Source: Lytechinus pictus
Taxonomy: Eukaryota > Echinodermata > Echinoidea > Temnopleuroida > Toxopneustidae
NCBI RefSeq assembly: GCF_037042905.1
Contig: NC_087261.1
Span: 22,245,617-22,309,616, forward strand
Direction: 5' to 3'
DNA length: 64,000 bases
Shown here: piece by piece, positions 46,871 through 59,200 of the stretch
Layout of the letters: every line of letters starts with the position of its first letter
Position numbering within the stretch: position 1 is the first letter of the stretch
Made by a program: the position numbers and the translations under genes
Notes under the pieces: generated by a model
Databases searched by the model: none
The model's input: only the letters and a program-made list of their open reading frames with translations
What the model was told of the DNA's origin: nothing

Positions 46871-48241
46871 ATGGTTGAGTTGATCGAAATGGCTTCAAGT
46901 AGCTCGACGATAGTTCTTTTTATCACGATTTATATTTTTGGATTGCTTTCGTACGCAAAGGGTGACGTCCATCGTGAAATCATTGCAGTAAATGCTGGAG
47001 AAAATATAACGTTACGTTGCAATACGGAATACAAAACGAATATCCGATTTGTTGATAAAACTCGGGATGATCTTTTGATTGCTAAAATAAAGGATCAGCG
47101 GGTACTTAGATTATATAATGAGAAAAACATCTTTTCAAATTTTCAAGACATGGACATATCGACCGGGATGTTTCAATTGAACATTTATATAGCAAGAGCA
47201 GAAAAGGCTGTATATGTTTGCCAGTTCAATAATGTTCCTCTTTGTCAATTCGACATTCGTGTGATCGGATGCCCAAAGTGCTTCGTATCAGCGTCGCATC
47301 GTTCAGACCGGAGCATGGTGAATTGTCACCTTAACAATTTTCAAACAAAGGAACAAATAACACTAAATGTTACAATAAACGGAAATAAAGAAATCGCAGC
47401 TTTAATCAATGATTCTACTTTATCCTTTGACATTGACACGATTGCTGATCCGGTCATGGTTGAATTCAATCCGTTTACTGATACCAGATCAAACATCGTA
47501 TGTTACATACCTGCCCAGGCATCATCAACAGAAAGTCACACTTCGGCTGTCCTTTCCCGAAGTAGTACATCGAAAGCAACATCGACAACTAATAACATGA
47601 AGGAAAAGCTGACAACGGTGGCGTCAATGATGGAGAAGAACACAGCAGTGGACCCGTCAACGACACCTGTAATCAAACCAGAAACATATACCCAGACAGT
47701 ATCAGCAGTGGTCACAACAGAGAGGGATCAGCAATACGACATGAAGACAACGCCTGTTTTGTCACCGAAGATTAGCGCGTCTGACTTGACTTTGGGGCCT
47801 ACTATCCCTAACCAGATGGGGAATGGACCAAAAGAAGACACTGACCTTAAAACGATGTTAATGATTATCATTCCCGGGTCTACCGTGATATTTATTCTTG
47901 CTGTGGCCATTGTTGCGATCAGGCACATACGAAACAGAAAACAAGTTCGAGGCAACGAGGGTGATATCAATGATCCAGATGGTGAAGTTGGTGAGGAAAC
48001 TGCAACCGGTGAATGTGACCATTATTATGCGACAATTGATGATGTTGATAGGTCGTCAGGAATTCAACACGGCGAAATGATTGACAATGTTTTGTATCAG
48101 TCCAGTGATGATTTTATTCATAATCAGAATTCGCCATCGGACGACCAACCCGACACGGTTCTGTATACAATACCGGACAAGACAGGGGCCATTATTCGTG
48201 TGGCCATGACAAAGATCAGATCTGCAAAGAAACTCAAATAA
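46871..48241 (+). CDS. Intronless Ig-like single-pass membrane receptor
   Basis: An uninterrupted ATG frame of 456 aa. The signal peptide covers about 7-31 (STIVLFITIYIFGLLSYAKG). An Ig-like domain spans about 33-133 with NITLRC (Cys50) and AVYVCQF (Cys117), the usual B and F strand cysteines. A second domain, about 134-213, has Cys134, 137, 152 (VNCHL) and 211 (IVCYIP). A Ser/Thr-rich stalk follows (214-310), then one membrane helix (about 329-350). The acidic 100-residue tail has Tyr385, 386, 409 and 432. DHYYATIDDV gives YxxI but lacks the hydrophobic -2 residue of a full ITIM, and VLYTIP lacks the +3 residue. The role is probably cell-surface recognition or adhesion; orthology is not recognised. 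Met7 could be the true start. Lack of introns suggests a retrocopy or an intronless receptor family. Confidence 0.8.
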   Translation: MVELIEMASSSSTIVLFITIYIFGLLSYAKGDVHREIIAVNAGENITLRCNTEYKTNIRFVDKTRDDLLIAKIKDQRVLRLYNEKNIFSNFQDMDISTGMFQLNIYIARAEKAVYVCQFNNVPLCQFDIRVIGCPKCFVSASHRSDRSMVNCHLNNFQTKEQITLNVTINGNKEIAALINDSTLSFDIDTIADPVMVEFNPFTDTRSNIVCYIPAQASSTESHTSAVLSRSSTSKATSTTNNMKEKLTTVASMMEKNTAVDPSTTPVIKPETYTQTVSAVVTTERDQQYDMKTTPVLSPKISASDLTLGPTIPNQMGNGPKEDTDLKTMLMIIIPGSTVIFILAVAIVAIRHIRNRKQVRGNEGDINDPDGEVGEETATGECDHYYATIDDVDRSSGIQHGEMIDNVLYQSSDDFIHNQNSPSDDQPDTVLYTIPDKTGAIIRVAMTKIRSAKKLK

Positions 48242-48360
48242 CTGTTAATCATCAGCAATAGGGGATGAAGGGGGTAAAGAAAGAGAACAAGCGCCAGAAT
48301 GGTGACATGCAAAACATGAAGTCACAAAAGACATACGTTCCCCACCGAATCCCACAAGGA

Positions 48361-48790
48361 ATGGCCCAGAAGCATCTGCGGGAAAGAGTTGCGAGGGTAC
48401 TATCCTCACCTATGCCAGACCTGAAAAGTCCCTACCGAATCCCATAAGGAATGGTCTAGAAGCTTCTGCGGAAAAGAATCGCGAGGGTACTATCCTCACC
48501 TATGCCAGACCTGAAAAGTCCCCACCGAATCCCACAAGGAATGGTCCAGAAGCATCTGCGGAAAAGAGTCGCGAGGGTACTATCCTCACCTATACCAGAC
48601 CTGAAAAGTCCCTACCGAATCCCACAAGGAATGGTCCAGAAGCATCTGCAGAAAAGAGTCGCGAGGGTACTATCCTCACCTATACCAGACCTGAAAAGTC
48701 CCCACCGAATCCCACAATGAATGGTCCAGAAGCATCTGTGGAAAAGAGTCGCGAGGGTACTATTCTCACCTATGCCAGACCTGAAAAGGA
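48361..48790 (+). repeat. 90-bp minisatellite, about five units
   Basis: Units start at 48361, 48451, 48541, 48631 and 48721, each with ATGGTCCAGAAGCATCTGCG, GAGTCGCGAGGGTACTATCC and CCAGACCTGAAAAGTCC. The period equals 30 codons, so one frame repeats a peptide including QKHLRKRVARVLSSPIPDLK. It starts 120 bp after the Ig receptor stop and may be in its 3' UTR (an AATAAA lies at 49351-49356). Frames contain stops (unit 2, unit 4), so translation is doubtful. Confidence 0.9.
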
Positions 48791-49365
48791 ATCACGATAA
48801 GCAACGAAACCGTTGAAGACGCGCAGCACATAGGACAAGGAGACGTCTGCGGCAGGTGGATGCTTCTGACTTCCCGCTCTATGCAATGCTATTATAAACG
48901 AAAATGATTCAAACGAATGTTTAAGAAAACCTAAAAGATCGTAGAAAGTCCTATAAAACTGTGTTGTTGACAGTTATCATTATGATAAAGTTTACCAACG
49001 TGGAAGTTTGTTATATAGGGAGTCTCAACGTTTGGTTTTAGAGTTATTGGGCACACTAAACTGATATAGCTTTTAAACATCTCAGGGTGCAAAAAATGCA
49101 CAACCCGGATCGCCTTTTAAGATGTTCACAGAGCAAATTTGTGATGAATGTATATATTTTTATCGGATTATTTAGAAATTTGTTGTCATTTGGATAAAGT
49201 GCAAAAAAATTGTGAAACAGATTTATCAACATTTTTTTTAAAATGATACTTTGTAAGCATGTAATCATGGTTATGAGTTAGGAATTAGCGATACACATAT
49301 TAAGCATGTTAAGTGTTCATAAAAATCCTAAATCAAAAGATGCTTTTGCGAATAAACTGTATACA
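48791..49365. other. Downstream of the minisatellite, no gene
   Basis: AT-rich, with no recognised repeat or coding sequence. It may include the 3' UTR of the Ig receptor. Confidence 0.4.
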
Positions 49366-49600
49366 CAGCAAAAACTGTGGTGTTAACCGGTGTACATAGA
49401 GAACCACACCAGTTATTTTACACCGGTGTTAAATTTACAGTGTTAGTTTAACACCTATAGGTGTTATTACAACACCTTTGGTAGTTACATTTACATTCTT
49501 TGGTGCCATGTTCAATCTCTAGGGTGTAATCTTAACACCTCAGGGTGTGGTCCTCTATTAACACCAACTGGTGTCAGTTTTAACACCACAGTTTTTACAG
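49366..49600. mobile_element. 235-bp MITE built of GGTGTTAA words
   Basis: CAGCAAAAACTGTGGTGTTAA at the left pairs with TTAACACCACAGTTTTTAC at the right, with many internal GGTGTTA/TAACACC words and palindromic ACACCGGTGT. A diverged copy is at 42409-42587. Confidence 0.8.
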
Positions 49601-49620
49601 TCACACTATAGTGTGACTGT
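49597..49620. repeat. 24-bp perfect palindrome
   Basis: ACAGTCACACTA joined directly to its reverse complement at the right edge of the GGTGTTAA MITE. Confidence 0.9.
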
Positions 49621-50963
49621 AAGATAAAGTGTATTATTGTTATTGTAAAGAAAAGGCTCCATGGACGGAACTAGAAAATGATTCCTTGATTTAATTAATT
49701 TGTTGGTATTTATGTTTGCACCCCACCGAGAAGCCAACGAGATGAACTGAAGTCCACAGTCATATAGTTATTCAAGAATGTTTTCTAAATGAATTGTACA
49801 TTAACTTTGCTGTATACCTACTTCTATATACTAAGCGTTGCCAATCGAATACGGTATAATTAAGATTCACGTCATTAGGCAAATGTTAGAATTGTGTAAT
49901 GACTACTAATTGTAAAGCGTTAACCTTGTTCTTATAGTTATACACTATAATGCATATTGTTATTACATAACATTCATGTTAAAGAAAGTAGAGGCTTTAC
50001 TGTAACCGATATCAAGCATGACATGGGGTTCGATTGAATAAAAAACCACATGTTTATAAAACATGAAAATATTACAAAATATAAAAGCGACGTAAAATGT
50101 AAAGATTATAACCACAACGGAGTTTCCTCTTAATCGAAACATATATGTTAAATTATATTGAAATAAATTTCAATATAATATGAATATTCGATCCACCTGA
50201 AATAAAAATTTCTAAGTAAAAATAGTAACATTAATAATATTGTTGTTATGATTATGGAGAATAAATACATGTCATCTCATGACATAAGATACAAAATATT
50301 ACTGCTGTGGTCAGATGGAATAACATGAGTTGATTAATCTTGGAAGAATTAAATATGTTTGTCTTATTTATTCAAGATAACCACTCTTTCCTGGAGGATC
50401 CACCGCTATTACCTTGCTCATTATATACGATTGATGGAATATTTATACTATTGTTTTTAATTTGAAAATATATTGCGCATACTATAAAAAATATGTGCTC
50501 TGTAAAATTGAACCTGAACGCATTTCTGCACACTCACAATATTATACAAACTAACTAGTTCCAACTTTTTGTATATACGGTGCATGTGCCGATGCAATCA
50601 TAATATTAAAGTGTTACACACTGACCGTGCATCATGCTAATGCTTTCAAAAGTGGACAATATTATCATGGTTATCATGATTATTTTTCAAGTTATATTTA
50701 TGGCATTAAAATGGGATTAGCATGTCTTACTTAATGGAAGTGGAAAAGTGATTATTTCAATGAATTATCCAACATAGTTCCTGCCTACAGTTCGTCCTGT
50801 TCTTTGGCAATAGTTCCTCATATTATTTTGTTATGTATATCGTACAAATTTGGTCGCCGTTTCCTTAAAAAGACACGTAAATTTGAAAAAACTGAACGAA
50901 ACAGAAACTATGATTTTTATCAAGCCAGGTGACCCACTTTGAACAGAAAACATTTCGACTTAA

Positions 50964-50994
<31 letters not shown>

Positions 50995-52337
50995 GAGGGG
51001 GGGGGGTAAGAAGTGAGAAAAGGGAATAGTGAGTGGTTAGGCCACATTTCTATGAAAGGCTTAATTTCAATTTCCCCTGTTAATTAATGCCATATACATG
51101 TTAAACACATGTAAAAATACTCGCATTGCCCTTCTTACTTGATGAATATTATAGGGCTTTTTTTCACTAAAGGGTGAGGTTCTCAATGATTCTGAAGTTC
51201 TTAAATAGATACAAAACTTTTAACATTTTAGCTCGCGGTTCTAAAGTTATGTTACAATGCAGCATTTTCTTTATAAAAATGAAAATGAATGAATCCATCA
51301 AAAATTGTGTTTCGGGATAAAATGTATAGATTGTATATATATATATATATATATATAATAATAATAATATAGGGTATTTATATTGCGGACATATCCACCT
51401 TGTTAGGTGCTCAAGGCGCTCCTATATTACCCGGCTAAGCTAGGCGTTCATAGCGCACACAGCTTTTTAAGGAATTACTTCCTACCGGTACCCATTTACC
51501 TCACCTGGGTTGAGTGCAGCACACTGTGGATCAGTTTCTTGCTGAATATATATATATATATATATATATGATTATTTTACTTTTAATAATACTAATTAAT
51601 TATTTTCATGCTAGTTTTGATTACAAACATGACAGATATGTTCATCGAAAATGGAAGGACTATAATACAAACAAAGATATCAATATGACTTATGTATATT
51701 AATCAATACGTTTGTAGAAAAACAAGGTTTTTTTTCAAAGTAAATTTGTTTGTTTTATTTTTCACTATGCATGACAAAAAAGAAATTTACCCAATATAAT
51801 GTTACATTGATAATAATTATACATTGTAGGAACTAGGAGATAACAGGAACTTAGAAGCATAAAAAATGTTTGAATCATTTAAATAGCATCGTAAGTATAC
51901 GTACAAGTAACTTGTTTGACTAAAACATGGCTCGAAATAAGCATTTATAAAACAAAAACAGAACAAAAATAGATTAAAACCAAAAATATAATAATTAAGA
52001 CGTCGTTTGGATCTAAGATAAAATATAAAACACCATTATGCACTTCATGTGAAGAGTATACATCATTTACAGTATTTTGGAGATAAATAAATCCTTCATA
52101 TTATTCTTGAATGATGAAATATTGTTACAAACTCGTATATTTAAAGGAAGTGAATTTTAAATGTTAGGCCCTGCGTATTTTATTGATTTATGGGCTAAGG
52201 CACTTCTCGGAGTAAATACCTCATTCACCTTGTATTCAGCAAATTTTATCAACAATCATATTTGGCAAATTTTATCAACAATCATATAGAGAATTAGGTT
52301 GAACATGGAAATTTGGGGAAACAAGCTGATTTCTCAG
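49621..52337. other. Gene-free AT-rich stretch with simple repeats
   Basis: (GA)n at 50961-50998, (TA)n at 51335-51356 and 51546-51570. 51370-51540 is a dispersed repeat (GGGTATTTATATTGCGGACA, GTGCTCAAGGCGCTCC, CACCTGGGTTGAGTGCAGCA) of SINE-like type, with a fragment at 45557. No gene seen. Confidence 0.55.
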
Positions 52338-54085
52338 TATAGGCCCGGAATTATGTCTATAATAACATACTAAAAGTCCTTATAAATTCTCCTTGAGGGT
52401 TTGCAGTAATCCAAGATGGCGTCCAAAATGGCGGCCATTCACACAAAATGGACATAACTCATTATCCACCCTAGACATCCAATTTCGGTGCATATTTCCT
52501 GCATGGTTTAAAGAGGTAAAAATATCAATTTATACAGGTAAGAGTGATCATAAGCAGACCAGGTTTTTTAAAATCCAAGATGGTTTCCAAAAATCGCTGC
52601 CAAAGCCTACAAATCGACCATTCATATATACTAGCTTGAATGTCTTTAATTTTGTTTTTACCCAGTGGTTTCAAGGGTCAAGTAGTACATTGGGACAAGT
52701 TACAAGGATAGTCAATGGTCAAGCATGTCCTAAAATCCTAGATGGCTTCCAAAAAATGAGTCTAAAATGACTACTGTTGCATACAGATGGGCATAGTTCA
52801 TTTAATATCTGCCTAGAAGATGCAGAATTTTGCATTTTAGCCATGGTTTAAAGAGCCAAATGATTGATTTGAACGAGTTACAAAGACAGTAAGTCGTGTA
52901 ATATGTAAAACAAAATCCAAGATGGCTTCCCAAAATGGAGTCTAAATTGAATAATGTTATTGAAAAAATTGACATAGTCCGTTATCAACCTGAGAGATAT
53001 GATTGTTTTGTCTAAACTATGGTTTAGATTGTCAAATAATACATATGGACAAATGTAATTGACGGACATTGATCCGGTATGTCCAAAAATCGAAGATGGC
53101 TTCTATAGATGGAGTCTAAAATGGCTTCTGTTTCATACAAATGGAAATAGTTCATTTAATATCTACCTGCGAGTTATAATTTTGGTATTCAAACCATGAT
53201 TTAAAGAGCCAAATGATAAATTGGGACAAGTTACAAGGACAGCGAGAAGTCCAGTTTATCAAAAAATCCAAATGGCTTCCAAAAATGGAGTCTACATTGA
53301 CTGTTGTTACTGAAAAATTGACATAGCTCATCTTTCTGGAAGGTAAGATTTTGGTGACTGCTTGGATTTAAACCATGGTTTAAGGGTCAAATAATACATA
53401 TGGACAAGTTAAAAGGACAGTCAGTGGTTCAATATCTCCAAAATCCTAGAGGGCTTTCAAAATGGTGTCTAAATTTACTGCTGTTACCGAAAAATTGACA
53501 TAGTTCATTTAATATCTGCCTGGGAGGTATAATTTTTGTGTGTATACCATGGTACTTTATATCAGCCAAATAAAACATTAGGAAAATATAACATGACAAT
53601 CAGTGATCCAGTATGTCCAAAAATCGAAAACAGCTTCTAAAAATTGAGATGTTAAATTAATTATGTCCATTTGTAAGTAATAACTGCCATTTTAGACTCC
53701 ATTTTGAAGCCATCTTGGATTTTTGGACATACTTGTCCATCGACTGTCCTTGTAACTTGTCCTAATGTAGCACTTGACCCTCAAAACCATTGAATAGAGA
53801 CAAAAATAAGGATATCAAAGTAAGCAATGGATGGATTGTGGATTTTCAGGCCTTCGCAGCCATTTTTGGATGCAACTGAGGCTCCCTGGTCTGCGTATGT
53901 TCACGCTAACTGTATCAATACATCTTTTCACCAAAACTGTATGTCTAGTGTGGATAATGAGCGAGTTATGTCCATTTTGAGTGAATTGTGGCCATTTTGA
54001 ACGCCATCTTGGAATATGGAAACCCCTCAAAAAAGAGTTATGACGACTTTTAGTATATTATTACAGACATAATCCCGGACCTATC
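52338..54085. mobile_element. 1.75-kb inverted-repeat element with internal tandem units
   Basis: The left end TATAGGCCCGGAATTATGTC pairs with GACATAATCCCGGACCTAT at the right. Then AACATACTAAAAGTCC pairs with ACTTTTAGTATATTA, CCAAGATGGCGTCCAAAATGG with its inverse near 53990, and GGACATAACTCATTATCCA with TGGATAATGAGCGAGTTA. The interior has about 160-180-bp repeated units: TCCAAGATGGCTTCCAAAAA, GACATAGTTCATTTAATATC, ACCATGGTTTAAAG, GGACAAGTTACAAGGACAGT. No coding capacity. Confidence 0.8.
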
Positions 54086-54120
54086 CTAAAAAAACCAGCT
54101 TGTTACCTGAAATTTCCTTT

Positions 54121-54890
54121 CTTAACCCTATCCAGGCCGGGGGGGGGGGGCTCCGAGGCCCTCCCCCCTCAACGATTCGCGCAATATTTTTGCCGCAAGA
54201 AATTCTTTTACCGCGCCACTCGCTGACTTTTTACTTTCAAGTCTTGCGCAACTTTTGAGACCAGTTTCGCGTCACCCGGGTATGCGGTTCCGAAATTACG
54301 CAACATTATATAAGTGCATGTCAGACCAAAAATTGCTCAAAAACATGATTTCGTGTACAAAGTCGATGCAAATTGTGTTTTCAACCAAAAATCATAAATG
54401 TATGATCATTTTTAGTTTTGCTGGTCCAAATGTATTTATTTTATGATTTTTATGATCTCAGAAGAGTCCCGAACAAATTTCATTGAAAAAACAATGAAAA
54501 AAAAAGGTCCAAAAAACAGAGAAATACATAAGAAATTGCAAAAAAACAATATAATACATAAGAAATTGATCTGATATCGCAATTTTTTTCATGTAAACTT
54601 GCTAAGAACACCACAAAAAGTTTCTAAACCAAAAATTAGAACATTTGGAGCTTTATTTAGGGAGTTAGAGGGAAAAGTATGATTTCGCATACTAATTACG
54701 CATAAATTAGCATAATCACTTAATAGCAATTTGCATGAAATTTGCATGAGATTATGTCCAAGACAACCTGCGTGCCAATTTTCGGCGTGATCGCGCGGCC
54801 AATGGCCGAGATCTCAAGGGGGAGGGGGGCCTGGGAGGCCCCCCCGGCCATATTAACTCCCAAAATACCCCGGCCTAGATTAGGGTTAAG
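54121..54890. mobile_element. 770-bp inverted-repeat element with CTTAACCCTA ends
   Basis: CTTAACCCTATCCAGGCCGG at the left pairs with CCGGCCTAGATTAGGGTTAAG at the right. Both arms carry G/C runs and GGCCTCGG- or GGCCTGGGAGGCC-type words, and the interior has CGCGCAATATTTTTGCCGCA. No coding capacity. Confidence 0.8.
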
Positions 54891-55025
54891 CCTATTTTTA
54901 ATTAGCCTTATACAGGGAGGTCTCGGCCTGTGCATCCCGGCGGCGAAATTATTTTTCCCACATGAGTTCCAGACCCCAATGTGAATATTCATGACTTGCG
55001 TCTTCGGAATATAGCATGCGCGTGG

Positions 55026-55026
<1 letters not shown>

Positions 55027-55072
<46 letters not shown>

Positions 55073-55088
55073 TGTATATATATATACA
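55027..55088. repeat. (TA)n microsatellite
   Basis: Uninterrupted TA from about 55028 to 55068, then a short break and more TA. A second tract lies at about 55375-55416. Confidence 0.9.
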
Positions 55089-55376
55089 ATTACAGTGATT
55101 AAAATGAAGGGGCCAGCTATCGTAAGGCGTAAGCAAAATGATTTGTTGTCCGCCCCTCCTGCATTGATCGCGCTGTTATACATGTACATAATTATGTTAT
55201 ATGCAAGTGTAAAAGGGTATTCAAGTATGTAAATAATGGTGGTGAGATTCCCTTGATATATCATACATTATATCGTGCACTCATTGAACGGTGAAATATC
55301 TTACTATAAGAAATCAAAAGAAATATGGCCTCTTCTCGCAATGACACAAAATTAGGTATATATATATACAGGTATA

Positions 55377-55417
<41 letters not shown>

Positions 55418-55671
55418 GGGGAGCCGACATCTTTTTTATTTTGAAGATTAACAGTACTTCAAAACAGAGCTCATGGTATTAAGAATGGTTTGATTACAGA
55501 TCCTTTTCCAGAACGCTGCTTTTTTCGTTGATTTATTTATATATAATGAATAACAAAATACAATAAATGTATGTATATCTCTTTATTTATCTGTTTTATT
55601 TATCAATAACTCTATCTTGCTCTTTTTGTACGTTATAATCATAAATACAACTAAATTATTATCAACTAAGT

Positions 55672-55981
55672 TCAACATTCATCGCAATGGCTTGTGTCGA
55701 TACTCGTGTGAGATTCCATACTGAATGTACGGCCTTGACGTCCTATACCAAGGACGCGGAGTATACGATCCAGTGGAACCGAGTCAGTGGGTGTCTCTTG
55801 CTTGAATTCTAAAAGAACTTTGCCACCTATCAAAATAAATGAACAAATAATAATTTCCCTAAGTAGTATTAGAGGTAGTGTTGTTAAGAGTAGTAGCGGT
55901 ATAGTAGTAGGAGCAGTAGACGTAGAAGAATTAGAAGTAGTAGTTGTAGTAGTAGTAGTAGTAGTAACAGCAGTAGAAACA

Positions 55982-56039
<58 letters not shown>

Positions 56040-56190
56040 CAACAATAGTAGTAGTAGTAGTAGTAGTAGTGGTTGTAGTTGTAGAATCGGTCTAGGTAGT
56101 AGTGGTGGTGGAGGTGTGGTAGTAGGAGGAGGAGGAGTAGTAGTAGTAGTAGTAGTAGTAGCAGTAGTAGTACCTCGACTACTACTACTT

Positions 56191-56286
<96 letters not shown>

Positions 56287-59200
56287 CTACCACTCCTCTT
56301 CCTCCTCCTACTACTACTACTACTTCAACTACTGCTGCTGCTGCTACTACTACAACAACAACTACTACTACTACTCCTACTACTACTACTACTATTGTTG
56401 ATGCGGCTGCTGCTATTAGTGATTGTAGTAATGATTACAGTAGTATACATTCGTAGTGGTTCATAGATTTTCATAACCTAAATTGGTTATCGTTTGTCCT
56501 TCTTTTTATATCAGCGAGTTTTCGCATTGTCACGCAGAACGCTTTCAAGAACATAGAAAATATATTTGTCAAATTCTCTTCATGACAATGGGCAACCAAG
56601 AAGTCTTTGTCGAAAATCGGTGAATTAAAACAGTAGTTTCGTCTTGAGCAAACTACATACTTGCAATTTTTCGTCATCTCCGAAGTTATAACGAAGTTAT
56701 TGGATTTTAAAATTTGTCTATATTTTGAGAAAACATTTATATGCACATCGTCATGAATATTGGTAGGTGGGCTGAAGATGTCACATCCACAATTTCCTTT
56801 TTCTTATGTTATTACATGAAATAATAAATGTTTAATTTTTCATACATGTGTAAGTGATGTGTCTCCATTATGATGAAATAAGTTGTGCCAATAAATAACT
56901 ATGTACTTCACCAGTTGTCAATCCAATTGTTTTAGTTCATGGTAGAAACTTTTTGAATAAACCTAATTTCATATAATAAAATACAAAAGAACAAGTGGGG
57001 ATTTGAAATCATCAGCCCACCTACATGTAATGAATATTTATAAAGACATGACTAGAACTGTTTCACCGGAATAATGCAAATCTTTAAAATTCAATAACTT
57101 TGTTATTTGTTATCCGATTTTGATCAAATTTTCAGTATTTTGCTTTGCGAATTCTACTCTATTTATTGAGATATGGATATCTCCAGCCTAGACCATCTCT
57201 TTAACTGGACAGCACAAGCCTGGGGTTGGATACACAGCCACAACACTAAATGCCCTTTGGCCAAGGTATTTTATGCAACGATGCTACTTTATTCTTCATT
57301 TCAAATGGATAAATCATATATTCGTATCAATGTGTGCAAGCATAAAAAAAAAATCCAGGTACAAGCATTAAAAAAAAAATGTTGCAGCTTACCTTTATCA
57401 ATGACTAAAGTACCGCCCATCTGAAGGGTATCACCACTCATGTTCCCGCTGATACCCTGACTTTTTGCCTTCGAAAATATTCATTAAATCAATGAGGGAG
57501 AGGGGACAGAGAAAAAGAAGGGGAGGTGGTAAATAAATTAAATTTAATTATGTAGATAGGCCTTATATCAATATAACGAAAACTTAAAATGCTTGGTTTT
57601 ATGGTGATAATAAAAATGCTTCTTTTTGTTTATTTGCATGCTGATGTTGTTATTAGCTATAGAACTGTATTTTATTTAAATGAAATAATAGTACATGTCA
57701 ATCATGATATTGACATGGGCTGACATCGGCTTATGTCTAGTATCGAGCATGAAAAATGATTTTTAAATTAATAATGGTCATGCGTGGTTATATGATAATT
57801 GAAATTAAATTATTTATATTTAGAAACAAAACTGTGAGCAGAAATGCTCCCCCTGGAAAATTGTGGATAGACTCCGGGGGGGGGGGGGGGGGGGGGTGTT
57901 TCACAAGGATATAAGTATGATTAAGAGCCGCACTTGAATACCGAGTTGCGTATGGTATGAAAGGCTTGACCGCATTGGTCAGATCGTCTCATGTAGTGCG
58001 CGTCCTCATGAGACGACCGTATAAGATCTTATAAGATCGCGCGTTGGATATCATGTACACGTCGGCATTTTTAAAGTGCGACTTAAGTATACTTAAATGT
58101 TTGTGAAACACCCCTGGACTAATAAAAAAGAATGAGATAAAAAAAATCAAAGAGTAAGTACCTTACTAATTGCTTCCCTCGATCTCTTGGTGAATAAACA
58201 GGCAATTATTGTCATAAAGGTATACCGCTCGAAATTCAGCACTCCGTATATCTTCTTTTGTCGGTCAATGTATAATTCTGGTATCAATTATAATAATGAT
58301 GATATTAATGGAAAGACGTTCATAAAAATAAAACAGAAAATTGGTATCAAACATGAATTCAAGCTATTGAGATCACCGTTTGCCAACAGAAATGCAAAAA
58401 GCAAGCAGCCCCTCCCCTTCCCTAAACATGCTAAACGGGATTTATCCCAATGTCCACAATACAAACACACACGAGCTCACACAATGAATATTGATAACAA
58501 TCATATAATATAAAAAATTTAAAAAATAGATATAAATAGGTAGAAATAATGAATAAATAGAAAAATAAAAAGATCATTGAAAAAAAATAAAAACAAGCAC
58601 ATATCTGATTCAGGTAAAAAAAAAAAGAAGTAATTTCACAATCTGAAAGCACATAGGGGAGGGGTGCGTGGCACAGCCTCAATCCGGGACCAGAGGGGGG
58701 GGGGAGGAGTGGATATTCTCTCTATAGATCTGCACCTACCTCCTTTCCAAAATCCCGATTCGAGGAATTCCTTCGCACCCGTCTCTTCCATTCCAATAGC
58801 TACCATTCGAACGTTGGCGGCGTCAAGCCTCGGTTTCAAATGAGTCAGGTCACGTGATCCCATCCGACAAACCGGACAACCGAAACGCCTCAGGAACTGA
58901 ATCACGCATGCGCTCTCACTCCAAAGGGACGATAATTTAGTCGTCTGAAGATAACATGAATATAGTCATTACAAAAAATAAATAACAAATACATAAAATG
59001 GTAATGCATGTACATACACGAACCTATCAAAGCTCATATTGAAAATGAAATAAAAGTTTCTCTTTTTTTTGCAATTTGCTACTAAATGCAGATATCACAG
59101 TTTTGTGATTGGGGCATTCCAGATTATTTGTGTACATCACCAAACAAAATCGTAAAAAAAAAAAAAAAAAAACGAAAATATAGGCTAAGCTGTGCATGAC

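Noticed and set aside
55787-56466. Poly-Val, poly-Leu and poly-Tyr open frames
   Set aside because: Direct translation of the TAG/CTA microsatellite in an intron.
56471-56746. 91-codon minus-strand frame with FDKDF
   Set aside because: The homologous copy at 33001-33140 does not keep the frame, so the similarity is at repeat level.
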